A DNA stretch of 64,000 nt from Geothrix sp. (GTDB lineage: Bacteria > Acidobacteriota > Holophagae > Holophagales > Holophagaceae). Location: positions 1,476,857-1,540,856 of the forward strand of contig NZ_CP126625.1 of NCBI RefSeq assembly GCF_030219325.1, given 5' to 3'. The position numbers were made by a program, and so were the translations under genes. Positions 43,486-51,205 of this stretch are shown one piece after another; within the stretch, counting starts at the first letter, position 1, and every line of letters starts with the position of its first letter. The notes beneath the pieces were generated by a model. It searched no databases and had not been told where the DNA came from. It saw only the letters and a program-made list of their open reading frames with translations.

Positions 43486-44295
43486 TCAGAGGAACCGCAG
43501 GGGCTTCATGTCGGGGGCGAAGCCATGGCGGACGGCCTTCTCGAAGAATAGGGCCAAACTCTCCCGTTCGGCCTCGCCCAGGGTGTAGCTGATGTTCTCG
43601 GTCAGGTACTCGTGCAGCTCGATCTTGGTCCAGCCGATGGTGCGCCGGGCCTCCTCGACGATGGCCGGCAGCTGGGCCAGGCCGATCTCCAGGCTCTTGT
43701 GGAAGAAGGGGGCCACGCCGCCCGGTACGGGCAGCTCCGCAGCATCCTTCCGGACCAGCCACAGGGCGAAGACGAAGGGCAGGCCGGTCCAGGCGTGCCA
43801 TTCCTCCGCCAGGTCCAGGACAAAGAGACCCTGTTTGGGCGCCCGCATGGCGGCGTCGCCGATCATGAGGGCCGCATCGTTCGCCTCCAGCATGGCGGGC
43901 AGATCGGGTCCCATGTCCACCACCGCGGGGGTCACGCCGTAGCGCTCGCGCAGCAGCAGCTGGGCCAGGACCACGCTGGTGCGGCTGGAGGTGTCCAGGG
44001 CCAGGCTGCGGATCTGCTCGGGCGGCACCTTGGACAGGATCAGCACGCTCCGCACGCGCTTGGGCGAGGCGATGCAGAGCCCCGGCACGATGCGCAGATC
44101 CGGGATCCTCAGGTATTCGATGGAGCTCACGATGCCGGCGTCGACCTCGCCATCCCGCAGCCGGTCGGCGCAGGCGGAGGGATAGTGGAATTTCAGGTGG
44201 AAGTGCTCCCAGCCCAGCCCGTGCTTGAAACCGTGGTTCAGGGGGGCGGCGTTGAGGTAGTCGATGATGGACAGGCGGAAGGGTGCGGCAGTCAT
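43486..44295 (-). CDS. mqnA: Chorismate dehydratase MqnA (futalosine pathway)
   Basis: MqnA dehydrates chorismate to 3-enolpyruvyl-benzoate, the first step of menaquinone synthesis by the futalosine route. The 269-residue product shows SIIDYLNAAPLNHGF at its start, GEVDAGIVSSIEYLRIPDLRI and LALDTSSRTSVVLAQLLL. These are MqnA family landmarks in a periplasmic-binding-protein-like fold. ATG 44295 is preferred because the family starts just before this first strand; ATG 44322 is an alternative and overlaps the divergent gene. It implies that the respiratory quinone is menaquinone. Confidence 0.92.
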   Translation of the reverse strand: MTAAPFRLSIIDYLNAAPLNHGFKHGLGWEHFHLKFHYPSACADRLRDGEVDAGIVSSIEYLRIPDLRIVPGLCIASPKRVRSVLILSKVPPEQIRSLALDTSSRTSVVLAQLLLRERYGVTPAVVDMGPDLPAMLEANDAALMIGDAAMRAPKQGLFVLDLAEEWHAWTGLPFVFALWLVRKDAAELPVPGGVAPFFHKSLEIGLAQLPAIVEEARRTIGWTKIELHEYLTENISYTLGEAERESLALFFEKAVRHGFAPDMKPLRFL

Positions 44296-44320
44296 ATCCT
44301 CAGTATGCGATGATTCACGC

Positions 44321-44791
44321 ATGATCCTCTGGCACTACGAGTTGAACACTCCGATGGGGCCCATGCGGGCCGCCTTTGATGGCCGGGGGCGGCTTCTGGA
44401 GCTGGTGCTGGAAGGCTTCGACCCCCGCAAGACCAGTCCCCTCCCGCCCAGGGAACAGCGGGAGGCCAAGCGGTTCCTGGATCGCCAGATCGATGCCTAC
44501 CTGGCCGGCACCCTCCGCACCTTCACGGTTCCGCTCGACCCCCAGGGCAGGCCCTCCCACCTGCGGATCTGGGACACGGTGCGCACCATCCCCTACGGCC
44601 AGACCCGGCAACCCTCGGATTTCGCAGCCTGGCTGGGACTCGACGAGGAGGTGGTGGTGATGGCCTGTGCCAGCAATCCCATCGCCCTCCTGATCCCCGC
44701 CCACAGGGTGGTCCTGCCGGGCGAGGGCCCCCTGCCCAAGGCCCTGCGGGACCTCGAATCGGGCCTGGGCTGGCGCAAGCCCGGGGCGTGA
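44321..44791 (+). CDS. MGMT-fold protein lacking the active cysteine (ATL-like)
   Basis: This is a 156-residue member of the O6-alkylguanine-DNA alkyltransferase fold. The N-terminal ribonuclease-like part (MILWHYELNTPMGPMRAAF) and the core IWDTVRTIPYGQTR are clear. Where the active site PCHRV belongs it has LLIPAHRVV, with A127 for Cys, so alkyl transfer is impossible. The arginine that flips the base out (in V-R-A-V-G-x-A-N-G-A-N-P) is also absent: the site reads EEVVVMACASNP. The C-terminus is shorter than usual. It could be an alkyltransferase-like lesion-binding protein, or a decaying duplicate. It heads the alkylation-repair cluster; no ribosome site is obvious. Confidence 0.7.
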   Translation: MILWHYELNTPMGPMRAAFDGRGRLLELVLEGFDPRKTSPLPPREQREAKRFLDRQIDAYLAGTLRTFTVPLDPQGRPSHLRIWDTVRTIPYGQTRQPSDFAAWLGLDEEVVVMACASNPIALLIPAHRVVLPGEGPLPKALRDLESGLGWRKPGA

Positions 44792-44851
44792 TGGGCACCC
44801 CCGATTTGCCGCCCAGGCTGACTCGTCATCCCAAAAAACCGCGATTCTGAC

Positions 44852-45376
44852 ATGCTTGGTTCCATGCCTGGTTCCTTCCATCCCATCGTTTCACCCGTCG
44901 GGGACCTGGGAGCCGTCTTTGATGACGAAGGGAAGCTGCTCCAGCTCATCCGGTTCCATGGGGCGCCACCCCCGGAACCTCCGGGCCCGGCCCCGAAGTG
45001 CCTCCCCTTCCTGAAGCGCCAGCTGGAGTCCTATTTCTCCGGCAACCTCCGGGACTTCAACATCCCCACCCACGTGGAGGGCACCGACTTCCAGCGGCGG
45101 GTCTGGAAGGAACTCCTGAAAATCCCCTACGGCCAGGCGATCTCCTACCTGGAACTGGCCCGCCGCCTGGGCGATGAGAAGTGCATCCGCGCCGCTGCCC
45201 GGGCCAACGGCGCCAACCCCATCTCCATCCTGATCCCCTGCCATCGCGTCATCGGCTCGGATGGTTCCCTCGTGGGCTATGGTGGTGGCCTGGACATGAA
45301 GGAGTTCCTCCTCCGCCTCGAAGGCGTGCTGCCGAAGTCCCCCCCCCAGCCGCGGCTGCCCCTCACCTGGGATTGA
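44852..45376 (+). CDS. Methylated-DNA-[protein]-cysteine S-methyltransferase
   Basis: This is a 174-residue MGMT/Ogt protein that removes alkyl groups from O6-alkylguanine by transferring them to its own cysteine, a one-use reaction. The helix-turn-helix and active-site region read VWKELLKIPYGQAISYLELA, RAAARANGANPISIL and IPCHRVIGSDG, and the closing GYGGGLDMKEFLLRLE is complete. Either ATG at 44852 or 44864 may start it. It follows the MGMT-like protein without cysteine on the same strand after 60 bases, so the pair gives one active and one inactive form side by side. Confidence 0.92.
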   Translation: MLGSMPGSFHPIVSPVGDLGAVFDDEGKLLQLIRFHGAPPPEPPGPAPKCLPFLKRQLESYFSGNLRDFNIPTHVEGTDFQRRVWKELLKIPYGQAISYLELARRLGDEKCIRAAARANGANPISILIPCHRVIGSDGSLVGYGGGLDMKEFLLRLEGVLPKSPPQPRLPLTWD

Positions 45377-45423
45377 AAAAATTCCGGCGCCGCCCAGCGG
45401 AGGACGGCCCTGGCGTGAGCCCG

Positions 45424-45429
45424 TAGCAT
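45424..45429 (+). promoter_or_regulatory. Candidate -10 element TAGCAT close to ada-alkA start
   Basis: TAGCAT ends only six bases before the ATG at 45436. A transcript from it would start at about the start codon, which would make the message leaderless. No Shine-Dalgarno sequence lies in between, which fits this reading. No -35 is evident, so the assignment is tentative. Confidence 0.3.
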
Positions 45430-45435
45430 GAAGCC

Positions 45436-46851
45436 ATGCGCTGGTCGGATGAGCACCTCTACGAACGGATCCTGGCGAAGGACGCCTCCTTCAACGGCAG
45501 GGTCCTGACGGGCGTCCTCACCACCGGGATCTACTGCCTGCCCTCCTGCCCCGCCCGGAAACCCCTGGCCATCAACGTGCGGTTCTTTCCGGACGAACCG
45601 GCCGCCCAGGCTGCGGGGCTCCGTCCCTGCAAGCGCTGCCGCCCCGATGCCTTCTACCGGGGCGAGGATGCTGACCTGGCCCGACTGGAATCCGCCCTGG
45701 CCCAGGCCGTGGCGGACCCGGCCGCCTTTCCCGAGGTCGAGGCCCTGGCCGAGGCGGCCGGCGTGGGCGTCACGAAGCTGAAGGACCTGTTCCGCGATCA
45801 TGTCCACCTCCAGCCCGCGGCATTCCTCCAGCGCATCCGAATCCAGTCGGCCTGCGTCCGGCTCGCGGCGGGGCAGGGCGAGCTGACGGACCTGGCCATG
45901 GACTCCGGCTACGAAAGCGCGTCGGGGTTCCACGAGGCCTTCCGCCGGCAGACGGGACTGAGCCCCGGCGCCTTCCGCACCATGCTGGGTTCGGACCACT
46001 TCACCTTGTCCATGCCCGCAGGCCTGCGGGTGCAGGACGTGCTGGCCTTCCACGGTCGCGATGGCCAGAGCGTGTCCGAGCGTGTGGACGGGAAGCGACT
46101 GCACAAGGCCTTCCTCTGCGAAGGCAAGCCTTCCGTGCTCAGCCTGGCCTTTCAGGAAGAGGCCGTGGACGTGTCCCTGCAGGGGGCGACGGGTCCCGCC
46201 GCCATGGCGACGGCCCATGGTGCGGCCCTCCGCCTGCTGGGCTGGCAGGGCGATCCCTCCGCCTTCGAAACGGCCCATCCCCGACTGGCGCGGGGCCGTG
46301 AGGGACTGCGCGTGTTGCTCACGCTGGATCCCTTCGAGGCCCTGGTGTGGGCGATCCTGGGGCAGCAGGTGAACCTGGCCTTCGCCTACGCCCTGCGCCG
46401 TGACCTGATCCGGCTGGCGGGCGACCCAGTAGAAGGCGGCCTCTTCGCCCATCCTGATGCGGCCCGGATCGCCGGGTTGCAGGTCGAGGAGCTCCTGGCC
46501 CTGCGCTTCTCCCGCCGCAAGGCCGAGTACCTGCTGCATGCCGCCGCCGAGGTGGCCTCGGGCCGGCTGCTCCTGGAAGGGCGGACCACGGCCACGGGCC
46601 TGGCCCGAGACCTGCTCGCCCTGCGGGGCTGCGGGCCCTGGACGGCGCAGTACGCGCTGATGCGGGGCTTCGGTTTCCGCGATTGCGTGCCCGTGGGGGA
46701 TGCGGGCCTCACTCTGGCCCTGCAGCGCTGGTTCAAGCTCGACACGCGCCCGGATGCCGCGGAGACGCTGCGCCTGATGGCGCCCTTCGCGCCCCACCGC
46801 AGCCTCGCCACCTTCCACCTCTGGTCCAGCTTGAAAGGAACTCCCGCATGA
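45436..46851 (+). CDS. Ada-AlkA fusion: methyl-phosphotriester sensor and 3-methyladenine DNA glycosylase
   Basis: This is a 471-residue fusion. Residues 1-75 form the Ada zinc domain with C34, C38, C65 and C68 (GIYCLPSCPARKP, CKRCRPDAF); C34 would take methyl from DNA phosphotriesters. Residues 80-165 form an AraC-type helix-turn-helix (GYESASGFHEAFRRQTGL). Residues 175-275 resemble the AlkA N-terminal domain, and 280-470 the HhH-GPD glycosylase with LRGCGPWTAQYALM and catalytic Asp in PVGDAGL. It would sense methylation, activate genes and remove 3-methyladenine in one protein. The Ada methyltransferase domain is supplied by the next gene, which it overlaps by four bases. Confidence 0.92.
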   Translation: MRWSDEHLYERILAKDASFNGRVLTGVLTTGIYCLPSCPARKPLAINVRFFPDEPAAQAAGLRPCKRCRPDAFYRGEDADLARLESALAQAVADPAAFPEVEALAEAAGVGVTKLKDLFRDHVHLQPAAFLQRIRIQSACVRLAAGQGELTDLAMDSGYESASGFHEAFRRQTGLSPGAFRTMLGSDHFTLSMPAGLRVQDVLAFHGRDGQSVSERVDGKRLHKAFLCEGKPSVLSLAFQEEAVDVSLQGATGPAAMATAHGAALRLLGWQGDPSAFETAHPRLARGREGLRVLLTLDPFEALVWAILGQQVNLAFAYALRRDLIRLAGDPVEGGLFAHPDAARIAGLQVEELLALRFSRRKAEYLLHAAAEVASGRLLLEGRTTATGLARDLLALRGCGPWTAQYALMRGFGFRDCVPVGDAGLTLALQRWFKLDTRPDAAETLRLMAPFAPHRSLATFHLWSSLKGTPA

Positions 46852-47399
46852 ATGGCATCCGCTTGATCGATACCTCCCTCGGCCCCGTGCAGGCGGCCTT
46901 CGACGCCGAGGGCGCCGTGATCTACCTGGGCTTTGCGGATCACGAATTCCGGGAGGCCCTGCTGGCGAAGGTGGCCCGACTGGGCCCCGCATCCCGACTG
47001 GATGCCGCCGTGGTGGATCGCCTCCACGAGCAGCTGGAAGCCTATGTCTCGGGAGGGCGCAAGGCCTTCGACATCCTCTTCCGCCTGCACGGCAGTCCCT
47101 TCGAACAGCGGGTGTGGGCGGGCCTCCAGCGCATCCCCTTCGGCGAGACCCGCAGCTACGGTCAGCTGGCGGCCGAGCTGGGCGATCCGAACCTCAGCCG
47201 CGCCGTGGGTCGGGCCAACGGCGCCAACCCCGTGTCCATCCTGGTGCCCTGCCACCGGGTGATCGGTGCCAATGGCACCCTCACGGGCTACGCAGGCGGA
47301 CTGGCCATGAAGGAGCGGTTGCTGCGGCTGGAAGGCGCGCTCAGACCCGGACTGTTCCCAGGGGACCGCGCTCCAGTTCGAGCCGGGTCTCTGCGGTAG
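46848..47399 (+). CDS. Methylated-DNA-[protein]-cysteine S-methyltransferase (second active copy)
   Basis: This is a 183-residue O6-alkylguanine transferase with complete active site: RVWAGLQRIPFGETRSYGQL, RAVGRANGANPVSIL, VPCHRVIGANG and YAGGLAMKERLLRLEG. Its ATG overlaps the stop of the Ada-AlkA fusion (ATGA), so it is co-translated and acts as the detached C-terminal part of an Ada system. It is distinct from the copy at 44852. The C-terminus overlaps the end of the convergent SAM decarboxylase gene by 59 bases, which is unusual. Confidence 0.93.
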   Translation: MNGIRLIDTSLGPVQAAFDAEGAVIYLGFADHEFREALLAKVARLGPASRLDAAVVDRLHEQLEAYVSGGRKAFDILFRLHGSPFEQRVWAGLQRIPFGETRSYGQLAAELGDPNLSRAVGRANGANPVSILVPCHRVIGANGTLTGYAGGLAMKERLLRLEGALRPGLFPGDRAPVRAGSLR

Positions 47400-47700
47400 C
47401 GCCGAAAGCCTGCTTCAGCACCGCCAAGCCCCGGTCCATGTCCACCTTGCCGCAGCTGAAGAAATCCACGGCGGCGAAACCGTGTTCGGGCCAGGTGTGG
47501 ATGGCCAGGTGGCTCTCGGCGATGATCACGGCGCCGCTCACGCCATGGGGGCTGAAGTGGTGGAAGCTGTGGGTGACGATGGTGGCGCCGGAGGCTTCCG
47601 CAGCCTGGAGCATGGCGGAGGTGACCCGTTCCAGGTCCGCCAGCGAGGCGGCGTCGCAGCCGGTGAACTCGGCCAGCAGGTGATGGCCCAGGGCCGTCAT
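47341..47700 (-). CDS. speH: S-adenosylmethionine decarboxylase proenzyme, class 1B
   Basis: This is a 119-residue pyruvoyl enzyme that decarboxylates SAM to supply aminopropyl groups for spermidine. Self-cleavage falls between E62 and S63 (in AESHLAIHTW), S63 becoming the pyruvoyl group. H68 and C83 are also present at the numbering known for the Thermotoga enzyme. Length and motif spacing are normal. ATG 47700 is the usual start; longer readings are not supported. It overlaps the methyltransferase gene tail-to-tail, and its start overlaps the end of the upstream rRNA-methyltransferase-like gene on the same strand. Confidence 0.95.
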   Translation of the reverse strand: MTALGHHLLAEFTGCDAASLADLERVTSAMLQAAEASGATIVTHSFHHFSPHGVSGAVIIAESHLAIHTWPEHGFAAVDFFSCGKVDMDRGLAVLKQAFGATAETRLELERGPLGTVRV

Positions 47701-48992
47701 GGGCGCTTCGTCATCAGGGCCACGCACTCCACGAGGCTGGTGAGGGGGAAGAGATCGAGCACGGCCAGCTGATCGAGGCTCCAGGCCCCGGACAGGCGCT
47801 TCACGTCGCGGCAGAAGGCCGCGCCATCGCAGCCCACCAGCACCAGGGTGCCGGCGCCCGCGGTGGCGAGGCGGTCGCAGAGGGTTGCTTCGAGCCCCGC
47901 CCGTGGCGGGTCCAGGAGGATCACATCCTCCGGAACGCCCAGGCCTTCGGGCACCCAGGCCGCCACATCCGCCACCAGGCATTCGGCGGGAAGCCCTGCG
48001 GCCTCCAGGTTGCGCCGGGCCCAGGCCACGGCCGTTTCGCCGGATTCGACCAGGACCCGATGGCTGAAGCGGTCGCCCAGCATGGCCGAGAAGAGGCCGA
48101 CTCCGCCGTAGAGGTCATACAGGGTGTGCCCCTTCACCTCCCAGGACTTCAGGAGGCCACCGAAGGCCTCCGCGGCCCAGGGCGGGCTGACCTGGAAGAA
48201 GGCGCCGGGCTCATGCTGCAAGGTGGCGTCACCCAGGCGGTGGCGGATGGGCTCGGCGTTGCGGTGCCAGCCATCCGGCTCCAGGATCCAGGTGCGTCCC
48301 CGCTCGTCGGTGGCCCACACGGTGTCGGCGGGAGTGCCCGTGGACAGCTCCCAGCGGCCGGGGCGGGCGGGCAGGGCGCGGCCATCCAGTGCGGCCAGGA
48401 GCCGCGGAATCGCATGCGACAGGGGCTGGGCCGCGGCGGGACATTCCGTGACCGGGACCAGGGCGTGGCTATGCCGCTTGAAGTAGCCCAGCTCCGCGCC
48501 GTCCCAGTGGAGCTGGATGCGATGGCGGCGGGCCGTGTCCGGGGCCGGGTGCCAGGTCCAGGGCACGCCCTCTCCCACCTGGCGGCGCAGCAGGTCAGCG
48601 ACCATCTGGCGCTTTAGCTCCGAGGTGTGCCGGCCCGCCTCCCACAGCTCGCAGCCGCCGCAGGACTCCGCGACGGGGCAGGTGGCCTGGGCCCGGCGGG
48701 GATCCCGGGTGACCCAGTGGGTGATGCGGCCTTCGCCGTGCCGGGCCTTCCAGATGACCTCGGCCTCGACGACCTCGCCCGGGAAGAGGGCCAGGGGTGC
48801 CTCCAGCAGCAGCAGGCGGCCATCCTCGGAACGGCCCACGCCCATGCCGCCCCAGGCCAGCCGTTCGATGGGGCCCCGCCAGGCTTCCTTGCGGGAAGGG
48901 GAATTCCGATATGCTGGCGGCACCTTCTTCGTCCCAGAGCCTGCATCGACCTTTCTGGAGCCTGATTCCGCCTTGCGCTTCACCGTCGCCAT
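47697..48992 (-). CDS. Class I SAM-dependent RNA methyltransferase (RlmD/TrmA-like, m5U)
   Basis: This is an RNA uracil-5 methyltransferase of about 431 residues. It has an N-terminal TRAM-like part (PIERLAWGGMGVGRSEDG), an iron-sulfur cysteine set CPVAESCGGCELW with a later partner, the SAM motif LYDLYGGVGLFSAML, and the DPPRAGLE motif after which the catalytic Cys appears in LVGCDGAAF. Whether it modifies 23S rRNA or tRNA cannot be told by sequence. The start is uncertain: ATG 48992 gives a Lys-rich tail that overlaps the divergent HD-GYP gene by 20 bases, while GTG near 48922 is a shorter choice. The catalytic motif is slightly altered from the usual SCNP. Confidence 0.85.
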   Translation of the reverse strand: MATVKRKAESGSRKVDAGSGTKKVPPAYRNSPSRKEAWRGPIERLAWGGMGVGRSEDGRLLLLEAPLALFPGEVVEAEVIWKARHGEGRITHWVTRDPRRAQATCPVAESCGGCELWEAGRHTSELKRQMVADLLRRQVGEGVPWTWHPAPDTARRHRIQLHWDGAELGYFKRHSHALVPVTECPAAAQPLSHAIPRLLAALDGRALPARPGRWELSTGTPADTVWATDERGRTWILEPDGWHRNAEPIRHRLGDATLQHEPGAFFQVSPPWAAEAFGGLLKSWEVKGHTLYDLYGGVGLFSAMLGDRFSHRVLVESGETAVAWARRNLEAAGLPAECLVADVAAWVPEGLGVPEDVILLDPPRAGLEATLCDRLATAGAGTLVLVGCDGAAFCRDVKRLSGAWSLDQLAVLDLFPLTSLVECVALMTKRP

Positions 48993-50685
48993 CCCCCCAG
49001 AGCACCGTAACACCCTCCTGGATTGCGTTGCCGGGGAGATGCGCGGGGCCCTGGTCTTCGTGGATGAGGCCCCGGCGGACGTGGTGCTCGGCCTGGCGGG
49101 AGACGGGCAGTTCGCGGGCTGCGGGACCTGGCCCGGGGCCGAGGCGGCCCTGGCCCTCACGAAGGCGGGCTGGGAGCGGGCCAAGGATCGGCAATCCATG
49201 GAGCGGCTCCACGAGGTGGGCCGGGCCCTGGTCTCAGAGCAGAACCTGGACCGGCTGCTGGACCTCATCCTCACCAAGGCCCGGGAACTGCTCAAGGCCG
49301 AGGCCGGCTCCATCTACCTCCTCTCGGGAGAAGGGGAGCGGCGAGACCTGCTCTTCGCCCACACGCAGAACGCCCGGGTGAAGCTGCCCTTCCACCGCAT
49401 CGTGATGCCGGTCTCCGATCGGACCCTGGCCGGCTTCGTCGCCCTGACCCGCGAGAGCCTGAACATCCGGGACGTCTATCACATCCCGGAGGAAGCCCCC
49501 TACCGGTTCAACGACAGCTTCGACCGGCAGGCGGGCTACCGCACGACCTCGGTGCTGGTGGTGCCCATGCTGGACACCGGGGGTCAGGTGCTGGGCATCC
49601 TCCAGCTGCTGAACCGCCTGGACGACGATTCCGCAGGCGCCGGAACCTTCTCCTCCGAAGACCAGAACCTGGCCCAGAGTCTGGCCGGCCAGGCCGCCGT
49701 GGCCGTGAAGAACGCCCAGCTGCGCCTGGAGATCGAGCAGCTCTTCGAGGGCTTCGTGGCGGCTTCGGTGACGGCCATCGAGGCCCGCGATCCAGTCACC
49801 AGTGGCCACTCGGGCCGCGTGGCGGACCTGACCGTGGGCCTGGCCGAGGCGGTCAACGCCACGCCCAACGGGACCTACGGCGAGCTGCTGTTCACAGACC
49901 GCCAGCTCCGGGAGATCCGGTACGCCAGCCTGCTCCACGATTTCGGCAAAGTGGGCGTGCGCGAGCAGGTGCTGGTGAAGGCCAAGAAGCTGGACCCCAG
50001 CCAGCTGGAGCTCATCCTCCAGCGTCTGCGGCAGCGGGAGCTGGAGGAGGCCCTGGACCTGCTGTCCCAGTCCTGGCGGGTGGGTCATTCCTTCGATGGC
50101 GACCGATGGGAGCAGATCATCCGCGACCGCCAGGTGGAGACCGAGCGGCTCATGCACCTCATCCGGCAGAGCAACGAGCCCACGGTCATGGCGCAGGAGG
50201 TGGCCGAGGGCCTGGGCCTGCTGGAGACCCTCACCTTCACCCACTGGAGTGGCGAGCGCCGGGAGGTGGTGGAGCCGGAGTCCATGGCCAGCCTGCGGAT
50301 CCGGCGGGGCAGCCTTTCCGAGGCCGAGCGGCTCGAGATCGAGAGCCACGTCACCCACACCTTCCGGTTCCTGGAGCGCATCCCCTGGACCAAGGACCTG
50401 GCGGGCGTGCCGGAGATCGCCTATGCCCACCACGAGCGCCTGAGCGGCCGGGGCTATCCCCGTCAACTCGGGGCCGCCGGAATCCCGGTCCAGAGCCGCG
50501 CCATGGCCATCGCCGACGTGTTCGACGCCTTGACCGCCCGGGACCGGCCCTACAAGGGTGCCGTGCCCCTGGAGCGCAGCCTGGCCATCCTGGACGAGGA
50601 GGCCCGCGAGGGGGCCCTCGACCGGCCCCTGCTGGACTTGTTCATGGAAGCCAAAGTGTTTGAACGGACTGTGCCTCGGGGCTAA
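48973..50685 (+). CDS. GAF and HD-GYP domain protein (probable c-di-GMP phosphodiesterase)
   Basis: This is a 570-residue soluble protein. An N-terminal region of about 80 residues is unassigned. The GAF domain (about 85-250) includes EQNLDRLLDLILTKARELL. The HD-GYP domain has its catalytic signature intact: SGHSGRVADL, LLHDFGKVGV (H322-D323), HHERLSGRGYP with GYP at 494-496. It should hydrolyse c-di-GMP. An insert of about 90 residues separates the HD and GYP parts, more than the usual spacing. The start is TTG at 48973 with CTGGAG upstream, which is not certain. It is the only HD-GYP protein here with full active site, in contrast to those at 11873 and 13019. Confidence 0.85.
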   Translation: MRFTVAIPPEHRNTLLDCVAGEMRGALVFVDEAPADVVLGLAGDGQFAGCGTWPGAEAALALTKAGWERAKDRQSMERLHEVGRALVSEQNLDRLLDLILTKARELLKAEAGSIYLLSGEGERRDLLFAHTQNARVKLPFHRIVMPVSDRTLAGFVALTRESLNIRDVYHIPEEAPYRFNDSFDRQAGYRTTSVLVVPMLDTGGQVLGILQLLNRLDDDSAGAGTFSSEDQNLAQSLAGQAAVAVKNAQLRLEIEQLFEGFVAASVTAIEARDPVTSGHSGRVADLTVGLAEAVNATPNGTYGELLFTDRQLREIRYASLLHDFGKVGVREQVLVKAKKLDPSQLELILQRLRQRELEEALDLLSQSWRVGHSFDGDRWEQIIRDRQVETERLMHLIRQSNEPTVMAQEVAEGLGLLETLTFTHWSGERREVVEPESMASLRIRRGSLSEAERLEIESHVTHTFRFLERIPWTKDLAGVPEIAYAHHERLSGRGYPRQLGAAGIPVQSRAMAIADVFDALTARDRPYKGAVPLERSLAILDEEAREGALDRPLLDLFMEAKVFERTVPRG

Positions 50686-50711
50686 GGCTGGAGGCAGGAG
50701 GCCGGAGACGG

Positions 50712-50717
50712 TAGGCT
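50712..50717 (+). promoter_or_regulatory. Candidate -10 element TAGGCT upstream of fabZ
   Basis: TAGGCT lies 18 bases before the fabZ ATG, within the 49-base gap after the HD-GYP gene, with TTGGAG as ribosome site in between. It follows the TAGNNT pattern seen elsewhere in this window. No -35 is clear. Confidence 0.3.
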
Positions 50718-50734
50718 AGAGAATTGGAGTGTCC

Positions 50735-51205
50735 ATGTCTGAACGCGAACCACGCACAATCGATCTGCAGGGGATCATGGACCTGCTGCCCCACCGCTAT
50801 CCGATCCTCCTGGTGGACCGGATCCTGGACTTCGAGCCCAAGGCGTGGATCCGGGGCCTGAAGAACGTCAGCTTCAACGAGGCGGTCTTCCAGGGGCACT
50901 TCCCCAGCCGGCCGGTGTTCCCGGGCGTCTACATCGTGGAGGCCATGGCTCAGACCGGCGGTTGTCTCCTCATGCAGGAATACGAGGATCGCGCCCGCAA
51001 GGTGATCTATTTCATGGGCATCGACGCGGTGAAATTCCGGAAACCCGTGCTCCCCGGCGATCAGCTGGTCATGGAAGTGAAGGTGGTCCAGTTCAAGGGC
51101 CGCATCTGCAAGATGCGGGGCGAGGCTTTCGTGGACGGCCAGAAGGTCGCCGAGGCCGAATTCATGTCCATGCTGATGGACCTGGCGGAGGGAGAGGGAC
51201 AATGA
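50735..51205 (+). CDS. fabZ: 3-hydroxyacyl-[acyl-carrier-protein] dehydratase FabZ
   Basis: FabZ removes water from 3-hydroxyacyl-ACP in fatty-acid synthesis. The 156-residue hot-dog-fold protein has the FabZ opening IMDLLPHRYPILLVDRI and the catalytic H55 (QGHFPSRPVFPG) and E69. ATG 50735 is preferred to a GTG two codons earlier because of the TTGGAG site. The stop overlaps the lpxA ATG (ATGA). The fabZ-lpxA pair is classical: both use 3-hydroxyacyl-ACP, one for phospholipid, one for lipid A. Confidence 0.96.
   Translation: MSEREPRTIDLQGIMDLLPHRYPILLVDRILDFEPKAWIRGLKNVSFNEAVFQGHFPSRPVFPGVYIVEAMAQTGGCLLMQEYEDRARKVIYFMGIDAVKFRKPVLPGDQLVMEVKVVQFKGRICKMRGEAFVDGQKVAEAEFMSMLMDLAEGEGQ

Noticed and set aside
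40756-43551. A 931-codon plus-strand frame over the S9 peptidase and prolidase
   Set aside because: It is low-complexity and antisense to two enzymes with complete catalytic motifs.
44321-44791. Reading LLIPAHRVV as a sequencing error for PCHRV
   Set aside because: Cys to Ala needs at least two base changes, and the flipping arginine and C-terminus also differ, so a single error cannot explain it.
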